Source of the DNA: Salinirubrum litoreum
GTDB taxonomy: Archaea > Halobacteriota > Halobacteria > Halobacteriales > Haloferacaceae
Assembly: GCF_020567425.1 (NCBI RefSeq)
Contig: NZ_JAJCVJ010000002.1
Location: 1,405,068-1,469,067, forward strand
DNA: 64,000 nt
Reading direction: 5' to 3'
The notes under the pieces are model-generated. The model ran no database searches and was not told where the DNA came from. It saw nothing but the letters and a program-made list of their open reading frames with translations. Positions 29,783 to 39,884 of this stretch are shown here, one piece after another. Within the stretch, counting starts at the first letter, position 1. Every line of letters begins with the position of its first letter. Both the position numbers and the translations under genes were made by a program.

Positions 29783-30940
29783 TCAACTGCTGGTCACGTT
29801 CCCGTACACTTCGACGTATTTTTCAGCTATTTTGTCCGGCCGATACTGATTCACGCTTTCCTTTCCGTTCTCGGACATTTCTACACGTCGTTGCCGACTT
29901 CGGAGAACTCGCTCCAAGGTGTCTCTCAGTTCACCGGCGTCGAAAGGATCGTACAGTTCGGCGACGTCGGAAAGAACGGATTCGGAACTCGGATTCCTTG
30001 AACAGACGACTGGCGTTCCCGTAGCCATCGCCTCAAGCCACGTCCGGGAGAACGGCTCGGGCCACGTCGCAGGATGAACCATTAAAACGGCGCTCTGGTA
30101 CGTACGCGGCAGGTTCTCGTACTCCTGATACTCAAGTGAAACAGAAGAGAGGTTCTCATTCTCCACGAAACGTCTGACGTCTGCTTCTAACGGCCCTTTT
30201 CCATAGATACGGAGCGGGTACTCTTCTCGGAGGTCTTGAGGTAGATCGGCATATGCTTTGAGGAGAGTCAGCGGTCCTTTCTCCTCTGCTAACCTACCGA
30301 CGAACAGCAGATACTCCTCGTCAATGTGTCCCTTCTCGAACTGCGGGTCCAAAATGTTCGGCACGACGCGAATATCGGTGGGAGAGTATCCACACTTTAT
30401 CAGATTTTGTTTCATGCCCTCGGTCTGTACCGTGAGTGCGGATGCGCGCTTCGCAACCTGCTTGCCAATTGCTTCGACGAGTGGCTGTCCTGCCTGATAC
30501 ACGACACTGTCGTAGTACGATCTCGCGTACCTGACCGAGGTCATGAATGAGTACGACGGACAGCCGTCTCGGAGGAACCGTCTCGCATCGGTACACACCC
30601 AATTGTAGTTTACTACAGTACCGACGACAGGCGTCGGGGACTTCAGTACGACACCGGGAAGATGCGCTGGACCGTAAACGTGGATAACGTCGTACTCACG
30701 AAACGGGATCGAAGATAGCCCGACTGCGAGGTTCTTGTTCAACACGTCCGGGAGAAACCGGACCTCAGGGAGTTTCACACACCGATAAGCCGAGGAAGAG
30801 TGAGTGTCGGGAGTACAGAAGGAGAACACATCAACCTCGTTTCCCTGACTTCGCAAGGAATTCACTATCAACGAGCTACTTTTTGCCGCACCTCCTTTTC
30901 CGTGCGGGGGATACTCAGCAGATATGAATCCTACTTTCAC
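29783..30940 (-). CDS. GT4-family glycosyltransferase (A+T-richer)
   Basis: A 385-residue GT-B transferase starting MKVGFISAEYPPHGKGGAA; the donor motifs are LLFVGRLAEEKGPLTLLKAY and the full E-x7-E in WPEPFSRTWLEAMATG. It follows an FkbM methyltransferase and a flippase on the same strand with spacings of 56 and 78 bases, forming a three-gene transcription unit of markedly lower G+C than the cluster average. It is likely a horizontally acquired glycan gene. Confidence 0.88.
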   Translation of the reverse strand: MKVGFISAEYPPHGKGGAAKSSSLIVNSLRSQGNEVDVFSFCTPDTHSSSAYRCVKLPEVRFLPDVLNKNLAVGLSSIPFREYDVIHVYGPAHLPGVVLKSPTPVVGTVVNYNWVCTDARRFLRDGCPSYSFMTSVRYARSYYDSVVYQAGQPLVEAIGKQVAKRASALTVQTEGMKQNLIKCGYSPTDIRVVPNILDPQFEKGHIDEEYLLFVGRLAEEKGPLTLLKAYADLPQDLREEYPLRIYGKGPLEADVRRFVENENLSSVSLEYQEYENLPRTYQSAVLMVHPATWPEPFSRTWLEAMATGTPVVCSRNPSSESVLSDVAELYDPFDAGELRDTLERVLRSRQRRVEMSENGKESVNQYRPDKIAEKYVEVYGNVTSS

Positions 30941-30996
30941 TGAAGATAGGTGCCTCCCAAATCCAAATATGCGTTACGATTGCGCTATCTGAGTAA

Positions 30997-31809
30997 TCAA
31001 TTGTCTGGCTCCGAACCGGCGGGTGCCCACACCTCTACGTTTGTGTTTTGATACATGCGTTCGAACTTCGAGCTTTCCAGCCTCGACTTTGCGGCAGTAA
31101 CATCCGGACTTCTATCATGGAATTCGATAATCATCAGATTACATTTCTTGCTGACAAGATTCCATTCCTCAAGAATAAGTTCACACTCCAAACCCTCTAT
31201 ATCGGATATAAGTGTGAATTCGCTGATCCCATTCTGCTGAGAGAGTGACTCCAAGCTCACTGCATCAACAGTTACCTCCCTCCCATCTTCACCTTCTTTG
31301 TCGTACACGCCTGAGCTTAGATAATTATTGTAGATATTCATACTAATTTCTTCATTCTTTGCTGAGTATGCGGAATTCACGACATCGAAGTTTGCACCAT
31401 TTATCTCTCTATTTTCCCTGAGACTATCCAGTATTTCTGAATTCGGCTCAACCGCGACGTGCTTCGAATCGGAATGTAGTTTATCATTAATTGCACACGA
31501 AACTACCCCGATTCCCGCTCCCAATTCGATGACATCCGATTCTGGGTCCAGAAACTTCGATATGGCTTCCAATTCGGCACTCTCGTACCCCTGCTTTCTC
31601 TTCTTTAATCGGTACTTGAGCAGATGAGGCAGATTCACATTTTTTATATTAACTGATATGTTGTTCACTTCTACAAGATATGTACCGTCCCGAGAGAACC
31701 ACCTTACATGAATCGGAGCGATCAACCGATCCACGGCTTCTCTCTGTAACCCGGAAAGTCCGTCCTCTTTGAACCGCCGTCTAGTACGAGAGAGGATGTT
31801 CATATACAC
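30997..31809 (-). CDS. FkbM-family methyltransferase
   Basis: A 270-residue protein. Residues about 90-240 hold the SAM-binding fold: DVIELGAGIGVVSCAIND (motif I), HVAVEPNSEILDSL, and the FkbM-typical SDIEGLECELILEE followed by IIEFHDR. FkbM enzymes O-methylate sugars or polyketides; here a sugar in the cell-surface glycan is likely. The gene is A+T-rich, with many AAT/ATA codons uncommon in the neighbours, and lies between the flippase and a GT4 in one operon. Confidence 0.88.
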   Translation of the reverse strand: MYMNILSRTRRRFKEDGLSGLQREAVDRLIAPIHVRWFSRDGTYLVEVNNISVNIKNVNLPHLLKYRLKKRKQGYESAELEAISKFLDPESDVIELGAGIGVVSCAINDKLHSDSKHVAVEPNSEILDSLRENREINGANFDVVNSAYSAKNEEISMNIYNNYLSSGVYDKEGEDGREVTVDAVSLESLSQQNGISEFTLISDIEGLECELILEEWNLVSKKCNLMIIEFHDRSPDVTAAKSRLESSKFERMYQNTNVEVWAPAGSEPDN

Positions 31810-31887
31810 TGCGTAACTGGTGGTGCAGACTATTATATCACTTTGGATGATACTGTATCGAGAACAGACCTCGTGTAGAGACCCAGT

Positions 31888-33324
31888 TTACAATATCGTC
31901 TTTTTTAACCATGTCAGTTCCTGCTTCTTGATTCCTCCTACGAGAAAAACGATAACGAAGTACACAGGTGCGCCCAGAGTAGGGTATACTACCACTTGTA
32001 GTGGCCCCTGCACCGGAATTGCTAGTAGTATAACAGTCATAACGACCGTGCCAACGACCGCGTAGGTTCCGGCTTTGATTGGGATAGAGAACTTCACTTT
32101 GCTCCATGAACTGTAACCAACGTATGTTGTGATGGCTGTGAATGACAGTATCGTAGCGGCTACTGCACCCAATAGTTCATAGTTCGGGACTAGAATCAGA
32201 TTTAGTGCGATATTCATTATCATTGCTATAGTAGTTATAAATCCTACTTTGGTATTCTGTTCTGCCGCGTGTAGAATATACATCAAGGGACTAGAATAAC
32301 CATAGATCAAGAACCCAACCGCCAGCAAAGGTAATAGAACTCCACCAGTACCAGCGACCGACTCTGTTGAGATCAGTTTCAATACTGGCTCTGCGAGTAA
32401 CGTCATGCCCACAATTGCTGGGAGCGCGATGATCGTATATATTCTCAAAATCTGAGTGTATAGATTTCTAATTGAATTCCTATCGTCTTCGTCCCATGCC
32501 GAGGTAACAGAGGGATACAGGGTTGAGTTCATCACCCCGGAAAGTGCGTATATAGTCTTCGAAACACTGTAGCTAACGGCGTAAATACCCACAGCAGTGG
32601 GAGATAGAAAGTACAGAATAATAAATTTATCACCGTGTGACAAGAGAGTCCCTGAAAGTTCCTTTGGAATCATTGGTGTGCCGTAGTGTAGGTATTTCTT
32701 GAACCGGGCTCGGCTCGGCACGTGCAACGACATCTTGAATTTCAGAAACAGTGCAACATCAAATAAAAATATTACCACTCCCATCGCCACAATCGCAATA
32801 ACTATGTCTGAAGTTATTGAGAAAATAGCTCCAAGTACGGTGACTTCAACAACTTTCCTTGAAATCCACAACAACTCGTATACCTTCACCCGACCTTGGG
32901 CACGAGGTATGTTCTTGAGAACTGAAAACAGTGATTCGCCCAAAATCAGGAATGAAAGTGATAGCAAGAATAATCCCTGTGACTGGAAGGTCGGTTGAAT
33001 CGAGGCGATGCCGACCGATATTTCGGTGAAAATGTACAACAAAGTTACCAGAGCAACACCACCTAATGAAATAAACAACACTTCCGAGCCGACTTCGCGT
33101 GCACTTTCTGAAGAGTCGGCATACCTTACCAAAGTTCCGTGAGAATGGACACTGCCTACAGTAACGATCACTGTCACAATAGACAGAACCACAGTCCAAA
33201 TTCCATACGCGCCTGCGCCGGAAATCTTCGTTATGATCGGGATCAGTATTAGCCCTCTGACAAGGACTATGACGCTACGAACCAGCGAAACAGATGTGTC
33301 TGAAAGAATCTTCTTAGGATTCAT
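31888..33324 (-). CDS. oligosaccharide flippase, Wzx/RfbX type
   Basis: A 478-residue polytopic protein with about 12-14 hydrophobic helices, starting MNPKKILSDTSVSLVRSVIV and containing ITKISGAGAYGIWTVVLS, the first-helix-pair signature of MATE/Wzx-like polysaccharide transporters. It should flip lipid-linked sugars across the membrane. It begins the A+T-rich operon with the FkbM and GT4 genes and is divergent from the GT-C gene at 33513 across about 190 bases. A second flippase exists at 38085, so two export routes may coexist. Confidence 0.9.
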   Translation of the reverse strand: MNPKKILSDTSVSLVRSVIVLVRGLILIPIITKISGAGAYGIWTVVLSIVTVIVTVGSVHSHGTLVRYADSSESAREVGSEVLFISLGGVALVTLLYIFTEISVGIASIQPTFQSQGLFLLSLSFLILGESLFSVLKNIPRAQGRVKVYELLWISRKVVEVTVLGAIFSITSDIVIAIVAMGVVIFLFDVALFLKFKMSLHVPSRARFKKYLHYGTPMIPKELSGTLLSHGDKFIILYFLSPTAVGIYAVSYSVSKTIYALSGVMNSTLYPSVTSAWDEDDRNSIRNLYTQILRIYTIIALPAIVGMTLLAEPVLKLISTESVAGTGGVLLPLLAVGFLIYGYSSPLMYILHAAEQNTKVGFITTIAMIMNIALNLILVPNYELLGAVAATILSFTAITTYVGYSSWSKVKFSIPIKAGTYAVVGTVVMTVILLAIPVQGPLQVVVYPTLGAPVYFVIVFLVGGIKKQELTWLKKTIL

Positions 33325-33512
33325 TCATCTGTTGCCCCAGTTCTCTATGACCCCGCAGGACTACCAACACTTTTCAACTTCGCTTGATACCTGAGACAAT
33401 TCAATCTATCGGCCTGTTCTCTGGGAGGAGAATCGCGGTGCCTATGGCCACTGATTCGCGGTCCAGTCTCAAACCAACAGAGATAAAGAACTGAAATTGG
33501 TAGCAGGATTAG

Positions 33513-35189
33513 ATGCGAAATCTTCGGACTTTGATGTCGCACCGGAGATACGAACTGGTAGTCCTCGTCTTATCCCTGCTTGGTCTGGGAGTGCGTCTGT
33601 GGAACGTCGACGTCATGAGTCTCTGGGTTGACGAGTCTATCAGCGCAAGGGCCGCTGTTTCGTTACTCGAACGGGGCGAACCGTCGATCAGACGACTGGG
33701 AGAGGGGTACAAGTTCTACCAGCGAGGTATCCTGCATACGATCTTCGTCTCGCTCAGTATTTTGATAGCGGGCAAGTCTGAACTCGCTGTTCGACTTCCT
33801 GGGATCGTATGGGGCACGCTCCTAATCCCGGTATCGTACTGGTGGGGAACAGAGTTTGCAGATAGAGAGCGTGGACTGATCTTTGCCGTACTGATCGCTT
33901 TCGTCCCGTGGCAAATTGCGACGGCTAGGTACACGAGATTTTACGCACAGTTTCAGACTCTCTTTATGATAGGGTTGTTGTTATTTTTCCTCTGGTATCG
34001 CTCGTGCGACTACGAGTTCCCGACGAGTATTCCCTCTCTCCGTGAATCCTCGCTACTAACTCTGTCAGCGTACGTACTGACCGTACTACTCTCTCGTCTT
34101 ACCCATCGGTACTGGGTAAGTATCGTGGCAATTCCTGTCGTCCTCGTCTTTGTCTCGCAGGCGATCAAACAACGAGAATTAGACCACAGGGACGTTTCAC
34201 CCCGCGAAATCGGATACGGAGTTATACTTGTCACCGTGTCAGTGACCGTAGCCTACCTTGTTATCCCAAGTGATATTCTGGCGTTATTTTCTATAAATCA
34301 GTGGCAGTCGGCGGACTTTCTGGCAGTTCCTGCAAAACTGTTAGGGATAAATGCGTTACTTGTGGTGCTGGCCGCAATTGGAGTGACGTATAAACTCGTG
34401 CGACTGTATCTTTCGTCCGAAAACGAGATTGGCTCCCTACTGAAAGAGACATACGGTGTAATCTCGCTGGTTAGTATCTTTTCCTTGCTCTCCATCGGTT
34501 TGCCACTTATACGGGAAACGGTTGATATTCGATACCTCTCTCCTCTCGCCCCTCTCTTGATCTACGAAGTCGCCTCGTTGCTACACTCATTACTTGTCCG
34601 TGTTGCTGAGTTTGATCTGAACCGGACTCCGCGATATGTCGTGACCGTCGTCCTGATTCTCGCTTTACTTTTCACACCGAGTACCGTTCTGTTCATGAGT
34701 GAAAACCAGTACGGAAATGCACCACCCCATACGGATAGAGTTGTCAGCCACGACATGGGAGGTGCAAGCGAATTCGTTGAACCAAGACTTGATCAGGGAG
34801 ATACGGTGTACACCTCACCGCTGAACACGGTAGCGTTCTACCTCGGCCATGATCGAAATGGCGAGGCGACAATCAGGTACCTATCGAGCCCGCAGGCCAC
34901 CGGTGGCAATAGTTGGGCAGACGCATCGTACGCTATCGGTAGTGCCGAAGAGATGGAGACACAGGTTAAGAAAGATGCCGAAAACGGAACCGTCTGGTTT
35001 GTGATATACGACCTCTACTGGCGTGGTGAAGAAAACGAACAGTGGGTAGAATCCAACGCACAACTCGTCAGCGCAGAATGGAAGAACGTTGTGGTGTATA
35101 AATACGAAGCTGGTGAACAGAGTACTCTTGAACACGTGGATCGGAGAGCCCGGACACTGAACCGTATCAACGACTACCCCGACGCCTAG
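33513..35189 (+). CDS. GT39/ArnT-like membrane glycosyltransferase
   Basis: A 558-residue GT-C protein. After a short cytoplasmic segment come about ten membrane helices; the first outer loop carries the catalytic acidic pair in MSLWVDESISARAA, as in PMT/ArnT-like transferases that use polyprenyl-phosphate sugars. A C-terminal external domain (about residues 410-558) follows. It is A+T-richer than later genes. The stop is followed after two bases by the GTG of a GC-rich GT4, marking a sharp composition boundary inside an operon. Confidence 0.85.
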   Translation: MRNLRTLMSHRRYELVVLVLSLLGLGVRLWNVDVMSLWVDESISARAAVSLLERGEPSIRRLGEGYKFYQRGILHTIFVSLSILIAGKSELAVRLPGIVWGTLLIPVSYWWGTEFADRERGLIFAVLIAFVPWQIATARYTRFYAQFQTLFMIGLLLFFLWYRSCDYEFPTSIPSLRESSLLTLSAYVLTVLLSRLTHRYWVSIVAIPVVLVFVSQAIKQRELDHRDVSPREIGYGVILVTVSVTVAYLVIPSDILALFSINQWQSADFLAVPAKLLGINALLVVLAAIGVTYKLVRLYLSSENEIGSLLKETYGVISLVSIFSLLSIGLPLIRETVDIRYLSPLAPLLIYEVASLLHSLLVRVAEFDLNRTPRYVVTVVLILALLFTPSTVLFMSENQYGNAPPHTDRVVSHDMGGASEFVEPRLDQGDTVYTSPLNTVAFYLGHDRNGEATIRYLSSPQATGGNSWADASYAIGSAEEMETQVKKDAENGTVWFVIYDLYWRGEENEQWVESNAQLVSAEWKNVVVYKYEAGEQSTLEHVDRRARTLNRINDYPDA

Positions 35190-35191
35190 TA

Positions 35192-36304
35192 GTGCACTAT
35201 CTCCTCCTCACCCGCGAGTTCCCACCGAACGTCCTCGGCGGTGTCGCGTACCACTCGTACAACCTCGCACGGGAACTCACCGCCCGCGGTCACGACGTGA
35301 CAGTCCTCACAACCGACACCGGCGACTACACCGACACCGACCTCGACACGACCGAGATCACGGTCGACCGACTCGACCCTCCGACGGTCGCAAGCCCCCG
35401 ATGCTGGTTCGACCGCGCGGTCCGACGCCGCCTCGCGGGAAGCGACCTGCTCGCCGACGCGGACGTCATCCACAGCCACGAGTACGTCCGGTTCGACGCG
35501 CTCGACACCGACACGCCGACGATCCTCAAAGTCCACTTCAACCTCGCCCGCAAGTTCGAGTTCTTCCCGTTCGAGACGTACCACCCGGTCGTCCGCCCTG
35601 CGGTCCGGTTCGCCGTGGATCACGGCGTCGAACCGCTGGAACGACGCCTCGCATCGCAGGGGCTGGCCGGCGCGGACGCTCGTCTCTTCGTCAGTCGGCT
35701 GGCACGCGACGCCCGAACCGACGGCGCACGCCCGACCGACGGCGATCACGTCGTCCACAACGGCGTCGACCTCGACCGATTCACACCGCACGACACCCCC
35801 GAACGCGACGGCGAGTACTTCCTCTTCGTCGGCGGAACACAGCGACGGAAAGGGTACGAGACACTCCGGACGGCCGTCGCTGGGACAGAGATCCCGGTCC
35901 GCGTAGCCGGAGGATCACCGCCACCGGACCTCCCGCCGAACGTCACTGCACTCGGTCACGTCCCGCAGTCGGCCCTCCCAGATCTCTACCGGAACGCGCG
36001 GGCACTCGTCCACCCTGCGCACTACGAACCGTTCGGCAACGTCGTCCTCGAGGCACTCGCCTGCGGCACTCCGGTAATCACGACCGACGAGACTGCCTGT
36101 GGGGCCGCCGAACTTCTGCACGACGGCGTCGGAACCACGGTTCACCCTGCAGACCCGGAAGAACTCCAGCTGACACTCCAGCAGTTCGATTCACGTGCGT
36201 ACGACTCGACTACTTGCCGCAGACTCGCAGAGGCCCATCCGTGGAGTGAGGTTGCCAGCCGTACCGAGTCGGTCGCCGAATCGCTCGTCGCGGGCGACAA
36301 CTGA
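35192..36304 (+). CDS. GT4-family glycosyltransferase (GTG start)
   Basis: A 370-residue GT-B transferase beginning MHYLLLTREFPPNVLGGVAY with a GTG two bases after the preceding stop. The donor half has YFLFVGGTQRRKGYETL and the complete E-x7-E in YEPFGNVVLEALACGTPV. The sequence is typical high-GC haloarchaeal, unlike the gene before it. It is convergent with the next gene. It adds a sugar in cytoplasmic glycan assembly; the donor is unknown. Confidence 0.9.
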   Translation: MHYLLLTREFPPNVLGGVAYHSYNLARELTARGHDVTVLTTDTGDYTDTDLDTTEITVDRLDPPTVASPRCWFDRAVRRRLAGSDLLADADVIHSHEYVRFDALDTDTPTILKVHFNLARKFEFFPFETYHPVVRPAVRFAVDHGVEPLERRLASQGLAGADARLFVSRLARDARTDGARPTDGDHVVHNGVDLDRFTPHDTPERDGEYFLFVGGTQRRKGYETLRTAVAGTEIPVRVAGGSPPPDLPPNVTALGHVPQSALPDLYRNARALVHPAHYEPFGNVVLEALACGTPVITTDETACGAAELLHDGVGTTVHPADPEELQLTLQQFDSRAYDSTTCRRLAEAHPWSEVASRTESVAESLVAGDN

Positions 36305-36343
36305 GACGCTGAACACGCTGCTACTCCAGACAGTGACTCCGAT

Positions 36344-37987
36344 TCACGCCGGGGGAGAACTCGCGTTCGTCGTCGTCTGGTTCTGGTCAGTTGGATCGTA
36401 GTGATACACGCGCATATTTACCCACGAGGACTCTCCGCGTCGTTCGAAGTTCGAGACCACGATCTGTCGGGCAGCCGGATCGGTGAAGCTCCCTCTGAAC
36501 TTCTTGCCAGCGAACAACCACACTTCCCTGTCACTGTTGAGCAACTGACGCACGTCTGCAGTTTCGTTCAAATAGACGGTTCCAGTCCGTGTATGCACGT
36601 ACTGGCCATTCTGGTACTCGACGTACGCGATACCGTGTTGTCGGAAGAAGTAGTCCGTCTCCCCGTAGTACCACATCGACATCTCGGGACGCGTGGAAAC
36701 GATGATGGCGTCCTCGCTCGCGCGGTCTGTGACCCACTCGCTCGCTTTCTCCCAGTCGGAGTTCCCTGGGTGATAGGGCTGATCGTACACGGATTCCGTC
36801 ACGGCGTAGCCTGCGACCGGCGACGCGACGACGAGTGCGACAATAACGGGAACGGCGTACACCGTCGCTCGGAATGGAACGGACAGTTGGTCTCCTTCAC
36901 CTTCAGTGACTTTTCGCCACAGTAGCTCCAGCGTCGCAGCGATCCCGAGTGATCCAACCACGCCGAGAAGCGGGACGAGGTGGTACACGTACCGTGGTGC
37001 CTTTCGTGGCGTCACGGACGCGACGACGAACGGCACGACGAGTGCGACCACTACAAGTCTCCCGCTCGGGTACCGCCACCAGAGATACGCCCCTGCCGGG
37101 AGTGCAACGAGTCGAAGTATTGGATACGCCTGGCCGAACAGGGTCCAGTAGTAGAACGGTCCTCGATCCGGCCACGTCCCGGGTGTCGACGCAGTGAGCA
37201 CACCCGGGAGCCCACTCAGCAGAACGTACCCCATCGCAGCACAGAGGCCACCGACCAAGAGTAATCCAGTCATCCGGCTCCGTCGGTCGAGTGCGTCGAT
37301 CGCCATCGAGTCGAGCGAGCGCAGCGTCCCCGCGAACTGGACTGCGAGGAAGAAGACGATGGCCGCCCCCAGCGCGAGGTACGCTTGGTGTGTATTCTGT
37401 CCGAGCAAGACGAGAACGGCGAGGACGTACGGGTAGGGACTCCGCAATCGGAGCTCGTCGTCGTACCACTGGATGAACACGAAGACAGACGCGAGATAGA
37501 AGAACGCCAGTGGTGCGTACATCCGCGCTTCACGTGCCCAGACGAGTGTGAACGGATCGGCTGCGAGAAACGTGGCGACGAAGAGGCCAGTAATCCGGCT
37601 GTACCGGGTTCCAAGCAACCAACCGATCAGCACCGTCCCGAGGCTGTACACCACTATCGGGAGGCGGGCAGCGAACTCCGACAGACCGAGCAGCTGAAAC
37701 GAGACGGCGATCGGCAACGACGTCGTCAACCACGCCCGCCGATACGGCGAACTGGCTCCAACAGCGTCGGAGAAGCCGTTCCCGGCGAGGAAGTTCCGGG
37801 CGGCCCAGCTCGTGTACGCTTCGTCGATCCACAGTGGCGCGACCCCGAGCCGGCGGAATCGGAGATATAGAGCGACGAGCAGAACGAGACAGAACAACCC
37901 GTACGAGAGTTGTTGATGGCGGTCCCACCGGTTCCACCACCGAGCTGTTTCCTCGTTGCCATCCGTGGCCGTGGGTTCCGAAACCAT
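36344..37987 (-). CDS. GT39/ArnT-like membrane glycosyltransferase
   Basis: A 547-residue GT-C protein with about eleven helices. The catalytic acidic pair is in the first external loop, GVAPLWIDEAYTSWAARN, and a helix-loop REARMYAPLAFF matches the conserved second region of the family. The external C-terminal domain (about 410-547) ends with a Thr/Asn-rich tail. It is similar in layout to the gene at 33513, although the sequences have clearly diverged. It lies 97 bases downstream of the flippase at 38085 on the same strand. Confidence 0.86.
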   Translation of the reverse strand: MVSEPTATDGNEETARWWNRWDRHQQLSYGLFCLVLLVALYLRFRRLGVAPLWIDEAYTSWAARNFLAGNGFSDAVGASSPYRRAWLTTSLPIAVSFQLLGLSEFAARLPIVVYSLGTVLIGWLLGTRYSRITGLFVATFLAADPFTLVWAREARMYAPLAFFYLASVFVFIQWYDDELRLRSPYPYVLAVLVLLGQNTHQAYLALGAAIVFFLAVQFAGTLRSLDSMAIDALDRRSRMTGLLLVGGLCAAMGYVLLSGLPGVLTASTPGTWPDRGPFYYWTLFGQAYPILRLVALPAGAYLWWRYPSGRLVVVALVVPFVVASVTPRKAPRYVYHLVPLLGVVGSLGIAATLELLWRKVTEGEGDQLSVPFRATVYAVPVIVALVVASPVAGYAVTESVYDQPYHPGNSDWEKASEWVTDRASEDAIIVSTRPEMSMWYYGETDYFFRQHGIAYVEYQNGQYVHTRTGTVYLNETADVRQLLNSDREVWLFAGKKFRGSFTDPAARQIVVSNFERRGESSWVNMRVYHYDPTDQNQTTTNASSPPA

Positions 37988-38084
37988 CGATAGTACGAGG
38001 TCTGACGTCCCGTCTCAGTAAAAAGGATTCGTAGGGCGATCGTTTCACGCGATCGGGTTTGCTTCCGTCTAAGACTACTCGCGA

Positions 38085-39608
38085 TCAGGCAGTCGGATCG
38101 AGCGTACGCACTGCCTGTTTGACGACCGTCGATATCGGCGCAGGAAGTCGACCGAGTTCTCCTTCTACTTCGCTGAAACGGACGACACCTACCACGACGG
38201 AAACGCTCCCATAGATTACTCCACCAGTGAGTGGCACGACGACGAGCGCGAGGAGCGGCGACGGGAGTACTGCGACTACTCCGAGGAGGATCGGTGCAGT
38301 CACGGCGAAGGCGACGAGAATCCGCCAAAGTCGTAGGTCAGTGAGCGGGTCGAAGCCGATCCGCCGAGCCGCGACTACGTGAAAGAGAAGCATCGAGCCG
38401 TAACTCACACTAGTCGCGACTGCTGCACCATCCGGCCCATATTCTGTAATCAAGAGGAGGTTCAATACGAGATTGAGGAGTGCGGCCACAGCCGTTGCAA
38501 CAACGAGCGGACGGAGCTGGCCGTTTCCTTGTCCGATTGCGAGAATCGGACGCGCAACTGCAAACCCGACCGCGCCAGGTAACAACAACAACACGAACCT
38601 CGTTGCAGCGGTGAACTCGTCGCCGAAGTACAGTGGCACGAATGCGCCGGCGAGGACACCGATGCCGAGTGCGACGAGCAGTGTTAGCGCCACCGTGTAT
38701 CGCGTGATACGTCCTGCAAGGACTTCGATACGGTCGTGTTGACCATCCGCCCACAGTTCTGCAGTCGAGTGTAGAAGCGCCATCTGAAGTGCGAACGGGA
38801 TGAACCAGACGAACTCCGCAACGACGAGTGCCGCTCGATAATAGCCAGTCGCCTGATTCCCAGCCAGTGGTTGGAGCAGGAGGATATCGACGTGATACAA
38901 CGACGTCGTCAGTAGCGTCAATCCGACACTGAGTGCGTTGAATGACAGCAGTTCGTTTCGAGGAAAGCGGTCTGGTGTTCGTCGCACGACCTGACGGAAG
39001 TCCATCCGCCCAGAGAGTAGCCAGAGCCCGATGATCGCCATTCCTGCAGTCGCAACCAGATGGCCGACGAGGAGTCCGGTGATCCCCCATCCAAGTAGTG
39101 CGAGTGCGATACCAATGAGGCCGAACAGTGCTTTTTGTCCGACCTGCAGTGGTTCGCTGTATCGCTCTAACCCGAGTCCCATGAGAGCACTTCGGAAGGC
39201 TCTGAACAGTTGCCGCACGACGAGAATACCCGCGAGTAGGATCACGAACGATGCGATGGTCTCTCCGACGAGTGGAGCGATGACGCCTGTCTCAACGAGA
39301 AGAACACCGCCGCCTGCGACAACAACTCCAGTACCGAGCGCAACTCTAACATAGAACCCAAACACGTACCCTCGCTCTGCTTCCGTCCGCTCGGCGACGA
39401 ACTTTCGCATTCCGTCCATGATCCCTGCGTCAACGACGATCATTGCCATGCCGAGTACCGACATCAAGAAGGCGTACTGCCCGTACCGACCGCTTCCGAG
39501 GATCCGAACGATGATCGGCGTGATGATGAGTCCGAGGAGAAGTGCGCCAACCCGTCCTGAGAGAATCGACGCGAAGCCTCCCGTGATGTCCCGATCAGAG
39601 TCGGCCAT
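38085..39608 (-). CDS. lipid-linked oligosaccharide flippase, AglR-like
   Basis: A 507-residue membrane protein with about 14 helices, starting MADSDRDITGGFASILSGRV and containing IIVRILGSGRYGQYAFLMS, the Wzx/MATE signature. In Haloferax, AglR of this family is proposed to move dolichol-linked sugar across the membrane for N-glycosylation; the position beside an aglM-like gene in an aglB-containing cluster supports that role. It is divergent from aglM across about 275 bases. Confidence 0.88.
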   Translation of the reverse strand: MADSDRDITGGFASILSGRVGALLLGLIITPIIVRILGSGRYGQYAFLMSVLGMAMIVVDAGIMDGMRKFVAERTEAERGYVFGFYVRVALGTGVVVAGGGVLLVETGVIAPLVGETIASFVILLAGILVVRQLFRAFRSALMGLGLERYSEPLQVGQKALFGLIGIALALLGWGITGLLVGHLVATAGMAIIGLWLLSGRMDFRQVVRRTPDRFPRNELLSFNALSVGLTLLTTSLYHVDILLLQPLAGNQATGYYRAALVVAEFVWFIPFALQMALLHSTAELWADGQHDRIEVLAGRITRYTVALTLLVALGIGVLAGAFVPLYFGDEFTAATRFVLLLLPGAVGFAVARPILAIGQGNGQLRPLVVATAVAALLNLVLNLLLITEYGPDGAAVATSVSYGSMLLFHVVAARRIGFDPLTDLRLWRILVAFAVTAPILLGVVAVLPSPLLALVVVPLTGGVIYGSVSVVVGVVRFSEVEGELGRLPAPISTVVKQAVRTLDPTA

Positions 39609-39884
39609 TACTGTCTCTCTTGATGCTGCTTATCCGAGTCACCAAACTGTATCGGTACGGGACTATCCTAGGTGTCGCTAGCTAGTGCACGGAACAATAA
39701 GAGAGCCTCTCTTGGGCGATTCTGTCAGAAAATCTCTCAGACATCCTTCTAATAAAAATGGGTGGAAGGAACGAGAAACCCAAAAACAGCCTCATCTCTG
39801 GGTCTTTTATTGCCTCCATTTTGCCGGCCGGTTCACTTGGGTGATACAGAACGCTCATACGACTACCCAACGTACGCCTGTCCG

